Below, piece after piece: positions 27,386 through 35,911 of a DNA stretch of 64,000 bases. This DNA comes from Nostoc sp. 'Peltigera membranacea cyanobiont' 210A (GTDB lineage: Bacteria; Cyanobacteriota; Cyanobacteriia; Cyanobacteriales; Nostocaceae). Location: NCBI RefSeq assembly GCF_002246015.1, contig NZ_NOLJ01000007.1, forward strand, positions 1 through 64,000, read 5' to 3'. A program made the translations under genes and the position numbers. The number at the start of each line of letters is the position of its first letter. Positions within the stretch are counted from its first letter, which is position 1. The notes under the pieces are model-generated. The model was not told where the DNA came from and made no database searches. It saw only the letters and a program-made list of their open reading frames with translations.

Positions 27386-27952
27386 TTGAGCAAAGTGACT
27401 CAAACAGATGTGAATCAAAACGGGGCAATGCCACAAAGCAGCGAACCAACTTATTACTCCCTGCTAGGACTGCATCCCTGGGCATCGGTAATTGACATTC
27501 GTCGCGCTTATCGGCAACTGAGCAAACTTTATCATCCTGATACTACAGACTTGCCGACTGCGATCGCCACTCCCAAATTTCAGCAAATCAACGAAGCTTA
27601 CGCTACCCTTAGCCATCCAGAACGCCGGTTAAGCTACGATTTGAAAATTGGCTATTCCCGCTTTGGAGTGATTCAACCACCCCCTGATTTGAATCATCCC
27701 GTCTCGCATTCTCATGACTGGTCAAAATCAGCTTACCTCGATGCGAGCGATCGCCCCTTATCATCCGGCGAAATCTTTGCTTTATTTATGCTGGTGTTAA
27801 CATTTGTAGGTTGTTTGTTATTAGCAGTTGCCATTGGCTTAACTCGTGGCGAGGCTGCGATCCATTCCCATTTGTTGCAACCAACTACATCTGTACAACA
27901 GCAGATTACCTATATGTCGCAACTAATTACCCATCCGATAATTAAAAATTAA
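27386..27952 (+). CDS. J-domain (DnaJ-like) membrane-anchored co-chaperone
   Basis: A 188-residue protein. The J domain is at about 22-78 (YYSLLGLHPWASVIDIRRAY then RQLSKLYHPDTTDLP) and contains the essential HPD, which stimulates Hsp70 ATPase. There is no Gly/Phe or zinc domain. A single transmembrane helix (about 128-152, IFALFMLVLTFVGCLLLAVA) places it at a membrane. The start at 27386 is TTG; the in-frame ATG at 27428 (MPQSSEPTYYSLLG) is also plausible. Confidence 0.85.
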   Translation: MSKVTQTDVNQNGAMPQSSEPTYYSLLGLHPWASVIDIRRAYRQLSKLYHPDTTDLPTAIATPKFQQINEAYATLSHPERRLSYDLKIGYSRFGVIQPPPDLNHPVSHSHDWSKSAYLDASDRPLSSGEIFALFMLVLTFVGCLLLAVAIGLTRGEAAIHSHLLQPTTSVQQQITYMSQLITHPIIKN

Positions 27953-27983
27953 ACAATTCCCTAATCCAAAATCTAAAATTCCT

Positions 27984-28256
27984 ATGGCTCTTCTTCCCTC
28001 TGATACTCCCTTATATAATCATCCCCTGCCACAAATTGAGCAGTGGCTAAAAGATCAAGGCTGTCAACAAGACGAAACACAAAGGCATTGCTGGCGTGTA
28101 CAGCGACCTAATTGGCAAGCTGAATTATGGCTCGATGTTGAGCAAATTGTAGTGCGATATGTTCAATCTGGGGAAAATGGACAAGATATCCAACGCTCAT
28201 TCAAGTATTCTCTTAGTCGGGATGATGTAGAACAAGCTGTGTTTTCTGGGCCATAA
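27984..28256 (+). CDS. DUF3143 family protein
   Basis: A 90-residue cyanobacterial protein with the DUF3143 pattern TPLYNHPLPQIEQWLKDQGC and RPNWQAELWLDVEQIVVRY, ending in a helix with YSLSRDDVEQAVFSGP. It starts 31 bases after the J-domain gene and is probably co-transcribed. This pairing is common in cyanobacteria and suggests a shared role, but none is established. Confidence 0.85.
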   Translation: MALLPSDTPLYNHPLPQIEQWLKDQGCQQDETQRHCWRVQRPNWQAELWLDVEQIVVRYVQSGENGQDIQRSFKYSLSRDDVEQAVFSGP

Positions 28257-28326
28257 GGAAGTGCTTATGTACTATTGGTAGAGCTTCCAATGAGCCTGTT
28301 ACAGGGCAGCAACCCTGTAATGGGAA

Positions 28327-29445
28327 TTATGTATCAGATTTTGTTACCAATGCTTTAGGAGTAAGTTGGCTACAAATTTCCAGTAGTCTATTAACAGCAC
28401 GCGCAGCCGAAAACTTTTCCGCAACATATTGGCTGGACTGAAAACCTCGCTTAATTGCTTCATCTGGATTATCTAAGCAATATCGCATACATTTGGCTAA
28501 TTCTTCTGCATCTTCATTTTCAAAAAATAGGCTGTGCGGCTCTCCTACTTCAGACAATCCTCCCATTTTTGAGACAATTGAGCAGGTTTGAACGCTAGAG
28601 GCTTCTAACACTACGTAACCTGCCGGTTCTTGCCAACGAGATGGAGCAATTAAAGCCAAAGTATCTTGAACTTTTAGAAGTACTTCTTTTTGAGGAACTT
28701 TACCTAAAAAATTAACTTTGTTGGCAATTCCTAAATCAGACGTTAGCTGTTTTAATTCCTGAGATTGTTCGCCATCGCCAATAATAGTAATTTTAAATTC
28801 TTTATTTTCATCTTGTAAAATTCGCGCTGCTTTTAATAAAATATCTACGCCTTTGTCTGTAGCTAATCTCCCGACAAAAATAAAATTATATGGCTGCGAT
28901 AAATTTTCTAAAGTTTTAAGCTGGTTTTCCGACTTTATTTCAATCGGATTATATAAAGTATCAACTGGCCAAGGAAAAGCAGAAGATTCTCCTAAAAAGT
29001 TACTACAAGCCGTATGATAATCGGCTAAGAAGGCAGTAGAAAGGCGGGTGCTTAGGCGTGCCCATTTGATAAAAGTGTGTAATTTCCACTTTAATGGATA
29101 ATTAGCTTTGGGCAATGTGTGTTTAAATTCAGCTTTTAAACGTTGCGTCAACTTCATCTGCTCATAACTAGTATGAGTAGATTGATAAAGAGAATAATGA
29201 TATTTAATAATTATCTTTTTTCGCAAAACTTTACATAACAAAGTAAACAATAAGTCATTGGAATTCATGTGTACTATATCTGCCCAAACAATATAACTAA
29301 ACCATTTAGCGATATTATCTTGTCTGGTCGAAATAGTTTTGACTTCAATTAATCTAGCTTCCAACTCAGGAATAATAGAATAAATATAAGTTAAGACTCC
29401 ACTAATTTCATTGTCGTAATGACGGTGTTGAATTAATATTTTCAT
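28327..29445 (-). CDS. Glycosyltransferase family 4 protein
   Basis: A 372-residue GT-B enzyme. It starts MKILIQHRHYDNEISGVLTY, with the C-terminal nucleotide-sugar domain showing FIFVGRLATDKGVDILLKAA, KITIIGDGEQSQELKQL, and the acceptor/donor motif PSRWQEPAGYVVLEASSVQT (an EX7E-like pair). It probably adds a sugar to an exopolysaccharide, glycolipid or envelope glycan; neither donor nor acceptor is visible. No other polysaccharide genes are next to it. Confidence 0.88.
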   Translation of the reverse strand: MKILIQHRHYDNEISGVLTYIYSIIPELEARLIEVKTISTRQDNIAKWFSYIVWADIVHMNSNDLLFTLLCKVLRKKIIIKYHYSLYQSTHTSYEQMKLTQRLKAEFKHTLPKANYPLKWKLHTFIKWARLSTRLSTAFLADYHTACSNFLGESSAFPWPVDTLYNPIEIKSENQLKTLENLSQPYNFIFVGRLATDKGVDILLKAARILQDENKEFKITIIGDGEQSQELKQLTSDLGIANKVNFLGKVPQKEVLLKVQDTLALIAPSRWQEPAGYVVLEASSVQTCSIVSKMGGLSEVGEPHSLFFENEDAEELAKCMRYCLDNPDEAIKRGFQSSQYVAEKFSAARAVNRLLEICSQLTPKALVTKSDT

Positions 29446-29955
29446 ACATCAGGTATGGGAAATTTTGTTATGGGAATTGGGATTGAGCATAACTATGAAA
29501 TAAGTATTTCACTTTGCTCAGAATCAACTTGGTGTCTAAGCTAGGTAAGCACAAATATATCTAACTATCCAACGAGATATAAAAAGCTTGAAACGCCTGC
29601 GATTGCTTCTCTACGAGACGCTACGCGAACACTTTGCTGAGTCTTAACAAGACACGCTTTGCGATCGCTACGGACATAGTTATAAATTTCCCCACCCATC
29701 TACTTATATGCAGAAAGTTGGGAACAGGATTTTTGCCGATAGTTATAGTTATATAATTCCCGCAGATGCTGCTAAAGTACCATTCTCTTCGCTACGGGCT
29801 AAAAGTTTAGTCTGACAGTAGTGGCTAAAATTATCATCAATTTGAAATACCTGCCGATCAGCCTGAGATGTTACCCAAACAGGAACCAAAAGCCATTATC
29901 CCCGGTTTTACTTCGTAGCGGTCGAAACTCAGTACAAGTGATCAATGAACAATGA
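29446..29955. other. Intergenic region with dispersed repeats
   Basis: A 510-base gap without a gene. 29598-29670 holds palindromic repeat pieces (GCTTCTCTACGAGACGCTAC, then GCGAACACTTTGC, then a HIP1 site). The remainder is unremarkable. Confidence 0.6.
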
Positions 29956-30513
29956 TTAATAATTAATTTCTTTCCACCCATGCATGGATGCTATGCCTTT
30001 TGTAACCCATTCGATCACAATTGGGGGAGCTTCTGATATCAAAATACTAGGATAAACTGCTGCACCCCAATCGGGATGAACTAACACACGGCATTGATTT
30101 TTAATCACCGGATAGTTTAGCAAAGCCTTGACAACTGCTGTGTCGTCGTGAGGAATTGCTCCCGGATGGGAGAGTAAGGGATAGCCTGTACGAGGGTCAA
30201 TCAGGTCAGTTAAATAGCCGCGATCGCGCAAATTAAATGCTAAATCACAGCCAAATCTCATAAACTTTTCTCGTAAGCGTTCTTTCTCTGACTCTACTTC
30301 TGCTGTCTTTTCGACTAATTGATAACGCGATTGTTGTAATACAATCACTACTCGTAAAAATGGCTGCCGTTTCCAATCTGGTAATATCCGTTCGCAGTTG
30401 GCACAGATATATTGACTGGGAGCATGAATTGAAATTTGAACCGCTTGTCCTGTTTCGCCAACTAAATTAATGGGACAGGCTTGCTCCGAAGTGTAAACTT
30501 TGGGATAGTTCAC
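29956..30513 (-). CDS. CblD/MMADHC-like protein
   Basis: A 185-residue protein that resembles the core of human MMADHC (methylmalonic aciduria and homocystinuria type D), a B12-trafficking protein. The shared stretch runs from EVESEKERLREKFMRFGCDL through AFNLRDRGYLTDLIDPRTGY and ends in NQCRVLVHPDWGAAVYPSIL. An N-terminal pair of cysteines, YICANCERILPDW, might bind a metal or the corrin cobalt. No cobalamin gene is adjacent. The family match rests on my reading of the pattern; the function in cyanobacteria is unknown. Confidence 0.65.
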   Translation of the reverse strand: MNYPKVYTSEQACPINLVGETGQAVQISIHAPSQYICANCERILPDWKRQPFLRVVIVLQQSRYQLVEKTAEVESEKERLREKFMRFGCDLAFNLRDRGYLTDLIDPRTGYPLLSHPGAIPHDDTAVVKALLNYPVIKNQCRVLVHPDWGAAVYPSILISEAPPIVIEWVTKGIASMHGWKEINY

Positions 30514-30895
30514 TAAATTGATTCGGCTTATACAAATTTTTTAATTTAATCTACGGTATAGATGATAGCTCTTAAAAGTTCAGAAAAATCATCATTTTTC
30601 TATAATATGTTACTTTTTTTGGAAGCAGTTAATAATAATTTGAGAAATTTAATCCGAATTTTATCCTTTATTAACCTGTTCTCATGGAATTTGCTGCGAT
30701 CGCTCTGGGTATTGGCATAGATACAGCGTATAGTAGACAGGCGATGCCTATGGCGGGCTACGCCTACGCAGATGAAATATATTCGATCAAAATCCCAAAA
30801 AAGCAACGCAGGTTGGAGTAAGCAGAAAATAACAAAAGTAATTATGTCTGCCAGAAGATATTTCAGCTATGTAGGCTAATTTCTATAGCACCCAA
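30514..30895. other. Intergenic region with a HIP1-splitting repeat
   Basis: A 380-base gap. 30742-30770 reads GCGAT, then a 21-base palindromic insert (GCCTATGGCGGGCTACGCCTA minus one base shown: GCCTATGGCGGGCTACGCC), then CGC. The short minus-strand frame here (30600-30806) is repeat-derived and not credible. Confidence 0.55.
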
Positions 30896-31117
30896 TTAAT
30901 TGAGTTTTAAAGAATTCACCGGCACTTCATCCCAAGAATCGACTGTTCGTAATCGCGCTACCCAACCTGCGGCCTTTTGCGTCTTGGTCAAATTATTCTC
31001 AAAAGAATCATGACAATCTTTAGCTTGAGATTCATTACGAGTGGCAATACAGGCATGAATCATCCCAGACGGATCAATTTGCTCATTTACCCAAATAGTC
31101 ATGGAATATTTCCTCAA
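30896..31117 (-). CDS. Small hypothetical protein
   Basis: A 73-residue protein; the internal start at 31102 (MTIWVNEQIDPSGMIHACIA) looks better than the first Met. The composition TRNESQAKDCHDSFENNLTK is soluble and regular. It lies 130 bases downstream of the ExbB/MotA-type gene in the same direction. I do not recognise the family. Confidence 0.55.
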   Translation of the reverse strand: MRKYSMTIWVNEQIDPSGMIHACIATRNESQAKDCHDSFENNLTKTQKAAGWVARLRTVDSWDEVPVNSLKLN

Positions 31118-31249
31118 TAACTGTAGCGAACAAAGCTATTCGTTATTTTAGAATACTATTAGAGTCAAAAGTGTTAGAGCAAAATTCGGTAACAAATAGT
31201 GAACTAATCCCAATTACCGATTACTAATTTCCAATTACCCAGTTCCGCT

Positions 31250-31903
31250 TCATTTATTCGGCAGATATGATTTATCTCCTCTTTCGTAGCGACGGCGGTA
31301 GAGTAATTCTAACTGTCCGCCATATTCTTGAATCCAGGCAATCTGCCGCTGGTAGAGTCCTCGGAAGGTATTGGCAAATAATAGTGTAAAGATTGCCACT
31401 ACCAACCCTGATGCTGTGGATACTAAAGCTTCACTAATTCCAGATGTTACACCTGTTGTTTTACTACCTCCCACATCTCCAATATTTAGAGAAGCAAAGG
31501 AGTTAATTAATCCTAATACAGTTCCTAAAAGTCCTAATAGGGGCGCAAGACCAATAATTGTCTCAAAAATATTTTGGGAGCGTTTGAGCAAAGGGATTTC
31601 GGCTTGTGCTTCACTTTCTAATGCCAAACGAAATTCCTCTGGTGTCGGCTCCTCCAATTCTAAAGCTGCTAAAAAAATTCGAGCCAGGGGTAAATCAGTA
31701 TTTTTCTGCAATTTATCTAAAGCACTAACTACATTATCAAGACGATAAAGGTGTAGCACCTCTCGCACTACCTTGTTTTGCCGATTATTTATCTTTATCC
31801 AAAAGATGATCCGTTCGATAATTAGCGCTACCCCTAACAAAGAGAAGGCCAGCAGAGGCCACATGACTACGCCACCTGCTGTAAAAAGATTACTAATTTC
31901 CAT
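31250..31903 (-). CDS. MotA/TolQ/ExbB-family proton channel protein
   Basis: A 217-residue inner-membrane protein with three helices: VVMWPLLAFSLLGVALIIER, then FETIIGLAPLLGLLGTVLGL, then ALVSTASGLVVAIFTLLFAN. The pore-lining signature TxSGxxxAIxTLL is seen. Such proteins couple proton flow to an ExbD/TolR or MotB partner; no partner gene is adjacent, so the partner must be encoded elsewhere. It lies downstream of rsmH on the same strand (75-base gap). Confidence 0.88.
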   Translation of the reverse strand: MEISNLFTAGGVVMWPLLAFSLLGVALIIERIIFWIKINNRQNKVVREVLHLYRLDNVVSALDKLQKNTDLPLARIFLAALELEEPTPEEFRLALESEAQAEIPLLKRSQNIFETIIGLAPLLGLLGTVLGLINSFASLNIGDVGGSKTTGVTSGISEALVSTASGLVVAIFTLLFANTFRGLYQRQIAWIQEYGGQLELLYRRRYERGDKSYLPNK

Positions 31904-31978
31904 CTATTATTTTTTAACTCTTCAACAACGCTACATTAGCAGATCGTTGAGATGGAGCAGTTTAAGACTGCATTGTAG

Positions 31979-32863
31979 TTACAGCAACTTTTCAGCTATT
32001 CTCAGTTTGGCCGATCGCGATCGCGGATTCTGACTAATTTCCTCTTCTTGCGCAATAATCGGCTTTTTTGTCAAGACCTTTAATAAAGGTGAATTTCTTA
32101 AACCATGCTTTACTGGGCGGTCTTCCAAACTGTGGAAACTGATAATTGCAATTCTGCCACCAGGGACAAGGGCATTTGGCGCTTTATCCAAAAAGGTTTC
32201 TAGGGATTTTAACTCATCGTTGACGACAATTCGCAGAGCTTGAAAAACACGGGTAGCCGGGTGAATTCTCCCATAACGGTATTTTGGAGGAACTGAAGAA
32301 GCGATCGCTTCAGCCAATTCTGTAGTCGTGTGTAACGGTCGCCGTTCTACAATACGACGAGCAATACGCCGCGATAATCTCTCTTCACCGTACTTAAAGA
32401 AAATATCTGCTAATTCTGCTTCATCCCAATTATTAATTACATCAGCAGCAGTTAGCGATCGCCCCCGATCCATTCGCATATCCAAATTCGCAGCTTGGCG
32501 AAAGCTGAAACCCCTTTCTGCTTTATCTAAATGGTAAGAACTCACCCCCAAATCGGCTAAGATACCATCGAAAGTGTTGGGGGGAAACTCGTAGTCAGCA
32601 AAATTGCTATGGATAAATTGTATGCGATCGCCAAACTCTGCTAATTCTTTCCTCGCGGCTGCTAAAGCATCCTCATCTTGGTCAATTGCCGTTACCCGCA
32701 CATCTCCAGAAGCTTCTAAAATTAGGCGACTATGACCACCACCGCCTACAGTCGTATCAAGATAATGACCTCCTGGAGATACCGCTAGACCTACAATCAC
32801 TTCTTGCGGTAACACTGGTAGATGGGAAAATATCGGTTCTTCAAGAGCTAGCTGACGATTCAT
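31979..32863 (-). CDS. rsmH: 16S rRNA (cytosine-1402-N4)-methyltransferase
   Basis: A 294-residue SAM-dependent enzyme that methylates C1402 of 16S rRNA. Signatures: HLPVLPQEVIVGLAVSPGGH, YLDTTVGGGGHSRLILE (SAM loop), FDGILADLGVSSYHLDKAER, GFSFRQAANLDMRMDRGRSL, and ISFHSLEDRPVKHGLR. In most bacteria it lies in the dcw division cluster; here it is alone. Confidence 0.96.
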   Translation of the reverse strand: MNRQLALEEPIFSHLPVLPQEVIVGLAVSPGGHYLDTTVGGGGHSRLILEASGDVRVTAIDQDEDALAAARKELAEFGDRIQFIHSNFADYEFPPNTFDGILADLGVSSYHLDKAERGFSFRQAANLDMRMDRGRSLTAADVINNWDEAELADIFFKYGEERLSRRIARRIVERRPLHTTTELAEAIASSVPPKYRYGRIHPATRVFQALRIVVNDELKSLETFLDKAPNALVPGGRIAIISFHSLEDRPVKHGLRNSPLLKVLTKKPIIAQEEEISQNPRSRSAKLRIAEKLL

Positions 32864-33262
32864 GAGACTTAGGGCAAAAAACCACAGATGAACTTTTATT
32901 ATGTATTCTTTTCTATGTGTCTTAGTGTGTTCCTAGCTAAAAAATAGTTTTTAAACCAGTAAGATACAAAAGAAAATATCATAACTCAATACTCAGCGTC
33001 AGCTTTGGATGTTGGGCTTTAAGCATCTGTAGTGCTATTTTTTACCTTTACAGTTTATTTGTGAAGTTGCGCCAAACTATGTTTTTGAAAAGTTAAAATG
33101 AGCATCGCTTAAAAACTACATTTGCTCTGGCGTATCCCTCTAAAGAATTGGTATAAAGCTTACAAAAACGCAATTTAAAAACTCTAAAAACCCATCAAAA
33201 ATGTAGAGACGTTATATCTAACGTCTCTACATCTTGATTTTGTGTTTCTACACTTTTATCAG
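32864..33262. other. Intergenic region, possible degenerate MITE
   Basis: Around 33050-33176, TTTGTGAAGTTGCGCCAAAC and AAAGAATTGGTATA resemble the ends of the 131-bp element found at 33456-33586, so this may be a worn copy. 33198-33235 contains a short palindrome around GTAGAGACGTTATATCTAAC. No gene is seen. Confidence 0.45.
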
Positions 33263-33621
33263 CTAATCAATTCCTTCAATCCGATCTTCAACTTCTTGGT
33301 ACAACTCACGCAGACGATCTAAATTCTCGTCGCTAGTCTCCCAATAACCGCGTCCATTCACTTCCAACAAAGTTGATACAATCTTGCGGAAAGAATGGGG
33401 GTTGAGGTTCAGCAACCGTTTCTGCATTTCTTCATCTTTGATGAAGGTTTCGTTATACCATTTCTTTGTGAGGCTGCGCCAAATTTTCTTTCTTCTTTGT
33501 GTCCTTCTCTGACGAGACGCTGCGCGAATGCGCCCTTTGCGGTTCGTTCCTCATATAGTTTGGCGCATCTTCATACAGAATTGGTATTAGTATCCTCATA
33601 AATCCAGTTATCCACAGCGCC
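33263..33621 (-). pseudogene. chlH: Displaced 3'-terminal fragment of chlH
   Basis: 33263-33455 aligns without gaps to the true chlH end (39988-40180) with 15 differences in 193 bases (about 92%), and 33590-33621 continues it exactly (40181-40212). The fragment still encodes ...NGRGYWETSDENLDRLRELY and QEVEDRIEGID with the same stop. A 131-bp MITE interrupts it. Upstream of 33621 the match to chlH ends abruptly in HIP1-rich repeats. It has the same orientation as the intact gene 6.7 kb away. Confidence 0.95.
33456..33586. mobile_element. 131-bp MITE inserted in the chlH fragment
   Basis: Compared with the intact chlH, 131 extra bases stand between two copies of TTA (33453-33455 and 33587-33589), a target duplication. 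The ends TACCATTTCTTTGTGAGG and its counterpart (TACCAATTCTGTATGAAG on the other strand), followed on both by TGCGCCAAA, form imperfect inverted repeats of about 28 bases. The interior holds palindromic small repeats (GACGAGACGCTGCGCGAATG). Confidence 0.85.
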
Positions 33622-33629
33622 AATGGAAG

Positions 33630-33780
33630 AGTGAGCGATGTCTACGACGGGCTACGCCTACGCTTTACAGAAAACCTCAAAAATAAAGCGATCGCCTTAC
33701 AGAAAAACTCAAAAATAATGCGATCGCCATTTGTGGAAGAGTGAGTGCGATGTCTACGACGGGCTACGCCTACGCATTAT
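33630..33780. repeat. HIP1-flanked repeat units with inserted palindromes
   Basis: Two units of the CTTACAGAAAAACTCAAAAATAA type lie between GCGATCGC-related sites. At 33636-33664 and 33738-33776 the octamer is interrupted by the 21-base insert starting GTCTACGACGGGC. This is the same family as at 34619-34900, 36297-36480 and 37236-37520. Confidence 0.8.
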
Positions 33781-33910
33781 TAGCTGTTTGAATTGTCTCA
33801 TCTGTAAGTTGCAGACGTGATTATTCTAGTTGTAGCTTGAGGTAAACGCAGTGAAACCCAACGAATAAACTATGATCAAGAAGCAGACTTGATTTACTAG
33901 AGTGCTTTGC

Positions 33911-34126
33911 ATGGTTTCAGCAGAATTAATCTCCACTTTGCGAGAACTTAGTCGAGCAGATAAGTTTTACATTATGCAGGTTTTAATCTCAGAGTTAGCC
34001 CAACAGGAAACCGATCTGATTAAGCCCGATCAGTCCTATTCTGTGTGGTCGCCTTATGATGCAGTTGAAGCAGCAGATACTATGTTAAAAGTGCTACAAG
34101 CTGCTAAAACTCAAGACCATGCGTAA
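33911..34126 (+). CDS. Small hypothetical protein paired with a retropepsin-like protein
   Basis: A 71-residue, mostly helical protein (MVSAELISTLRELSRADKFY then IMQVLISELAQQETD). It resembles the small antitoxin-like proteins of cyanobacterial two-gene modules in size and composition, but I do not recognise it. Its stop overlaps the start of the next gene by eight bases, so translation is probably coupled. A GTG nine bases upstream (33902) is an alternative start. Confidence 0.6.
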   Translation: MVSAELISTLRELSRADKFYIMQVLISELAQQETDLIKPDQSYSVWSPYDAVEAADTMLKVLQAAKTQDHA

Positions 34127-34547
34127 CGCACAACGGTATTCCTTCATCCCGATTGATGTTGCATTGGGGGAAGCCAGTTTCCGCCCCTATCTACCCCTTA
34201 CTTTGATTTACCAGCAAAGCTCTGTGATCACATCCGGTCTGTTGGATACTGGAGCAAGCGTGAATGTGCTTCCTTATCCAGAAGGGGTTGAGCTTGGTTA
34301 CGTGTGGGAGCAGCAGACAACTGCATTGAGTTTGACAGGTAATTTAGCTCAATATGAGGCGCGTGTCGTGGTTCTTCAGGCAGTAGTTGGGCAATTTGAA
34401 TCTGTACAACTTGTATTTGCATGGACACAGGCTACAAACGTACCTCTGATTTTGGGGCAAGTTAACTTCTTTATGGAGTTTGATGTTTGTTTCTACCGTT
34501 CCCATTTACAGTTTGAGATCAGCCCTAAATCGGTAGCCTCAGAGTAG
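34119..34547 (+). CDS. Retropepsin-like aspartic protease domain protein
   Basis: A 142-residue protein with SGLLDTGASVNVLPYPEGVE, the D-T-G-A active-site loop of retropepsin-fold proteases (about residue 43), and a second typical strand LILGQVNFFMEFDVCF near the C-terminus. It would act as a homodimer. Bacterial members of this family are poorly understood. It forms an overlapping pair with the small gene before it. Confidence 0.75.
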   Translation: MRNAQRYSFIPIDVALGEASFRPYLPLTLIYQQSSVITSGLLDTGASVNVLPYPEGVELGYVWEQQTTALSLTGNLAQYEARVVVLQAVVGQFESVQLVFAWTQATNVPLILGQVNFFMEFDVCFYRSHLQFEISPKSVASE

Positions 34548-34618
34548 ATTTATTGGAGTTGTCAGCCACCTAACGCATCAATGTAGAGGACGGAAGCCAT
34601 TGGTGGAGGTAATTATAA

Positions 34619-34900
34619 AGAGCGATCGCCTGACAGAAAACCTCAAAAACTAAGCGATCGCTTGTTGTGGAAGTGCGATCGCCTTACAGAAAACCTCAAA
34701 AATAATGCGATCGCCTGTTGTGAAAGAGTGAGCGATGTCTACGACGGGCTACGCCTACGCCTTGCAGAAAACCTCAAAAATAATGCGATCACCTGTTGTA
34801 GAAGAGTGAGTGCGTTAGCGTAGCTCACCGTAGGTATCGCTTTGCAGAAAAGCTCAAAAATAAAGCGATCGCCTGTTGTGTATGTTGCGATCGCATTTCG
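34619..34900. repeat. Tandem HIP1-repeat array, about four units
   Basis: Units run GCGATCGC, CTTACAGAAAACCTCAAAAA, TAATGCGATCGC, then CTGTTGTGGAAGAGTGA. In one unit the next HIP1 site is replaced by GCGAT + 21-base insert + CGC (34732-34760), and in another by GCG + a different 21-base insert (TTAGCGTAGCTCACCGTAGG plus T) + ATCGC (34812-34840). Confidence 0.85.
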
Positions 34901-34913
34901 TATTTTAATCAAT

Positions 34914-35555
34914 TCACCAGATATCTTTAAGATTAAGCACAAATTGCGGTAGCACATCTTCTCCTGATAAACTAGCAGGAGATTGCAGCACTTCAACATC
35001 TCTACCAAAGCGATAAATTTCTACTTGCCGAATTTCTAAATCAATTAACCAACCTAATCTAGTACCGTTGTCTCGGTACTCTTGCATTTTATTTTGTAGC
35101 CTTATTAAACAATCAGTATCAGAACGCAATTCCACTACAAAATCAGGACATACAGGCGGAAATCTCTCTTTTTGCTCCTGTGTGAGAGAATCCCATCTGT
35201 CACGTTTTAACCAAGATGTGTCAGGCGAACGAACCGCCCCATTTGATAAAATAAACCCAACCGAAGAACCAAAGGCTATACCTAGTGACTCATCACGATT
35301 CCACACTCCAAGTTGAGCAGTTAAATTAGCATTGCGGTTGCTGGTTAAACCTCCGACTAAAGGCATTAGTAGCAATGTGCTCTCAGCATTACGCTCAAAT
35401 CTGATCAATTCATTTATTTGACATAACTGGAAGAATTGCTCATCTGTTATTTGAAGAACAGGAGAAAAGTTGATAGTTAACGCATCCATAGAAAAATTTA
35501 AACTTGAATATTCCCATAAAAATGCCAAAGGCGAATGCACTTTAGCGAAAAACAT
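34914..35555 (-). CDS. Uma2 family (DUF820) endonuclease-fold protein
   Basis: A 213-residue, full-length Uma2 protein of the PD-(D/E)XK superfamily. Visible pieces are LTINFSPVLQITDEQFFQLC near the start, FPPVCPDFVVELRSDTDCLI with the acidic pair, and the Lys-containing RLQNKMQEYRDNGTRLGWLI. Cyanobacteria carry tens of copies; the biological role is unsettled. It lies 17 bases downstream of hicB. Confidence 0.88.
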   Translation of the reverse strand: MFFAKVHSPLAFLWEYSSLNFSMDALTINFSPVLQITDEQFFQLCQINELIRFERNAESTLLLMPLVGGLTSNRNANLTAQLGVWNRDESLGIAFGSSVGFILSNGAVRSPDTSWLKRDRWDSLTQEQKERFPPVCPDFVVELRSDTDCLIRLQNKMQEYRDNGTRLGWLIDLEIRQVEIYRFGRDVEVLQSPASLSGEDVLPQFVLNLKDIW

Positions 35556-35572
35556 ATTTAGAATGATTGACT

Positions 35573-35911
35573 CTAAGTATTGATTACTTTATCCGCAGCA
35601 CCAGTTAATATTTCATCCATCCAAGCATTTATGCTTTTGCCAGCCTTTTTAGCAGCAATAAATATTTTGCGGTGGTGTTCTGGAGTTGTGCGGAATGGAA
35701 GTTTACCAGAGAATGGTTTATCAGGCTCCTCTCCTAGTTCTTCACAGAAAGCAAGATAATCATCAACAGAAATTTGAAATTCTTGACGCGCGTCGTCTAC
35801 AGTTTTTGCCTTAAAGGTAATCACGTCATTAATATCTAGGACTTGACCAAAAAGTATTCCCGCTTCTACATCTACTTCTATATTAGCTGTGTATCCTTTA
35901 TAAGTCATCAT
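35573..35911 (-). CDS. hicB: HicB-type antitoxin
   Basis: A 112-residue protein. The N-terminal degenerate RNase-H-like fold has YKGYTANIEVDVEAGILFGQ and VITFKAKTVDDARQEFQISV, DDYLAFCEELGEEPDKPFSG. The C-terminal ribbon-helix-helix (about 75-105, RTTPEHHRKIFIAAKKAGKS then INAWMDEIL) binds DNA. It neutralises HicA and autoregulates. It overlaps the hicA stop by four bases. Confidence 0.9.
   Translation of the reverse strand: MMTYKGYTANIEVDVEAGILFGQVLDINDVITFKAKTVDDARQEFQISVDDYLAFCEELGEEPDKPFSGKLPFRTTPEHHRKIFIAAKKAGKSINAWMDEILTGAADKVINT

Noticed and set aside
30600..30806. 68-residue minus-strand ORF
   Set aside because: Built partly from the HIP1-splitting palindromic repeat; no family pattern or ribosome site.
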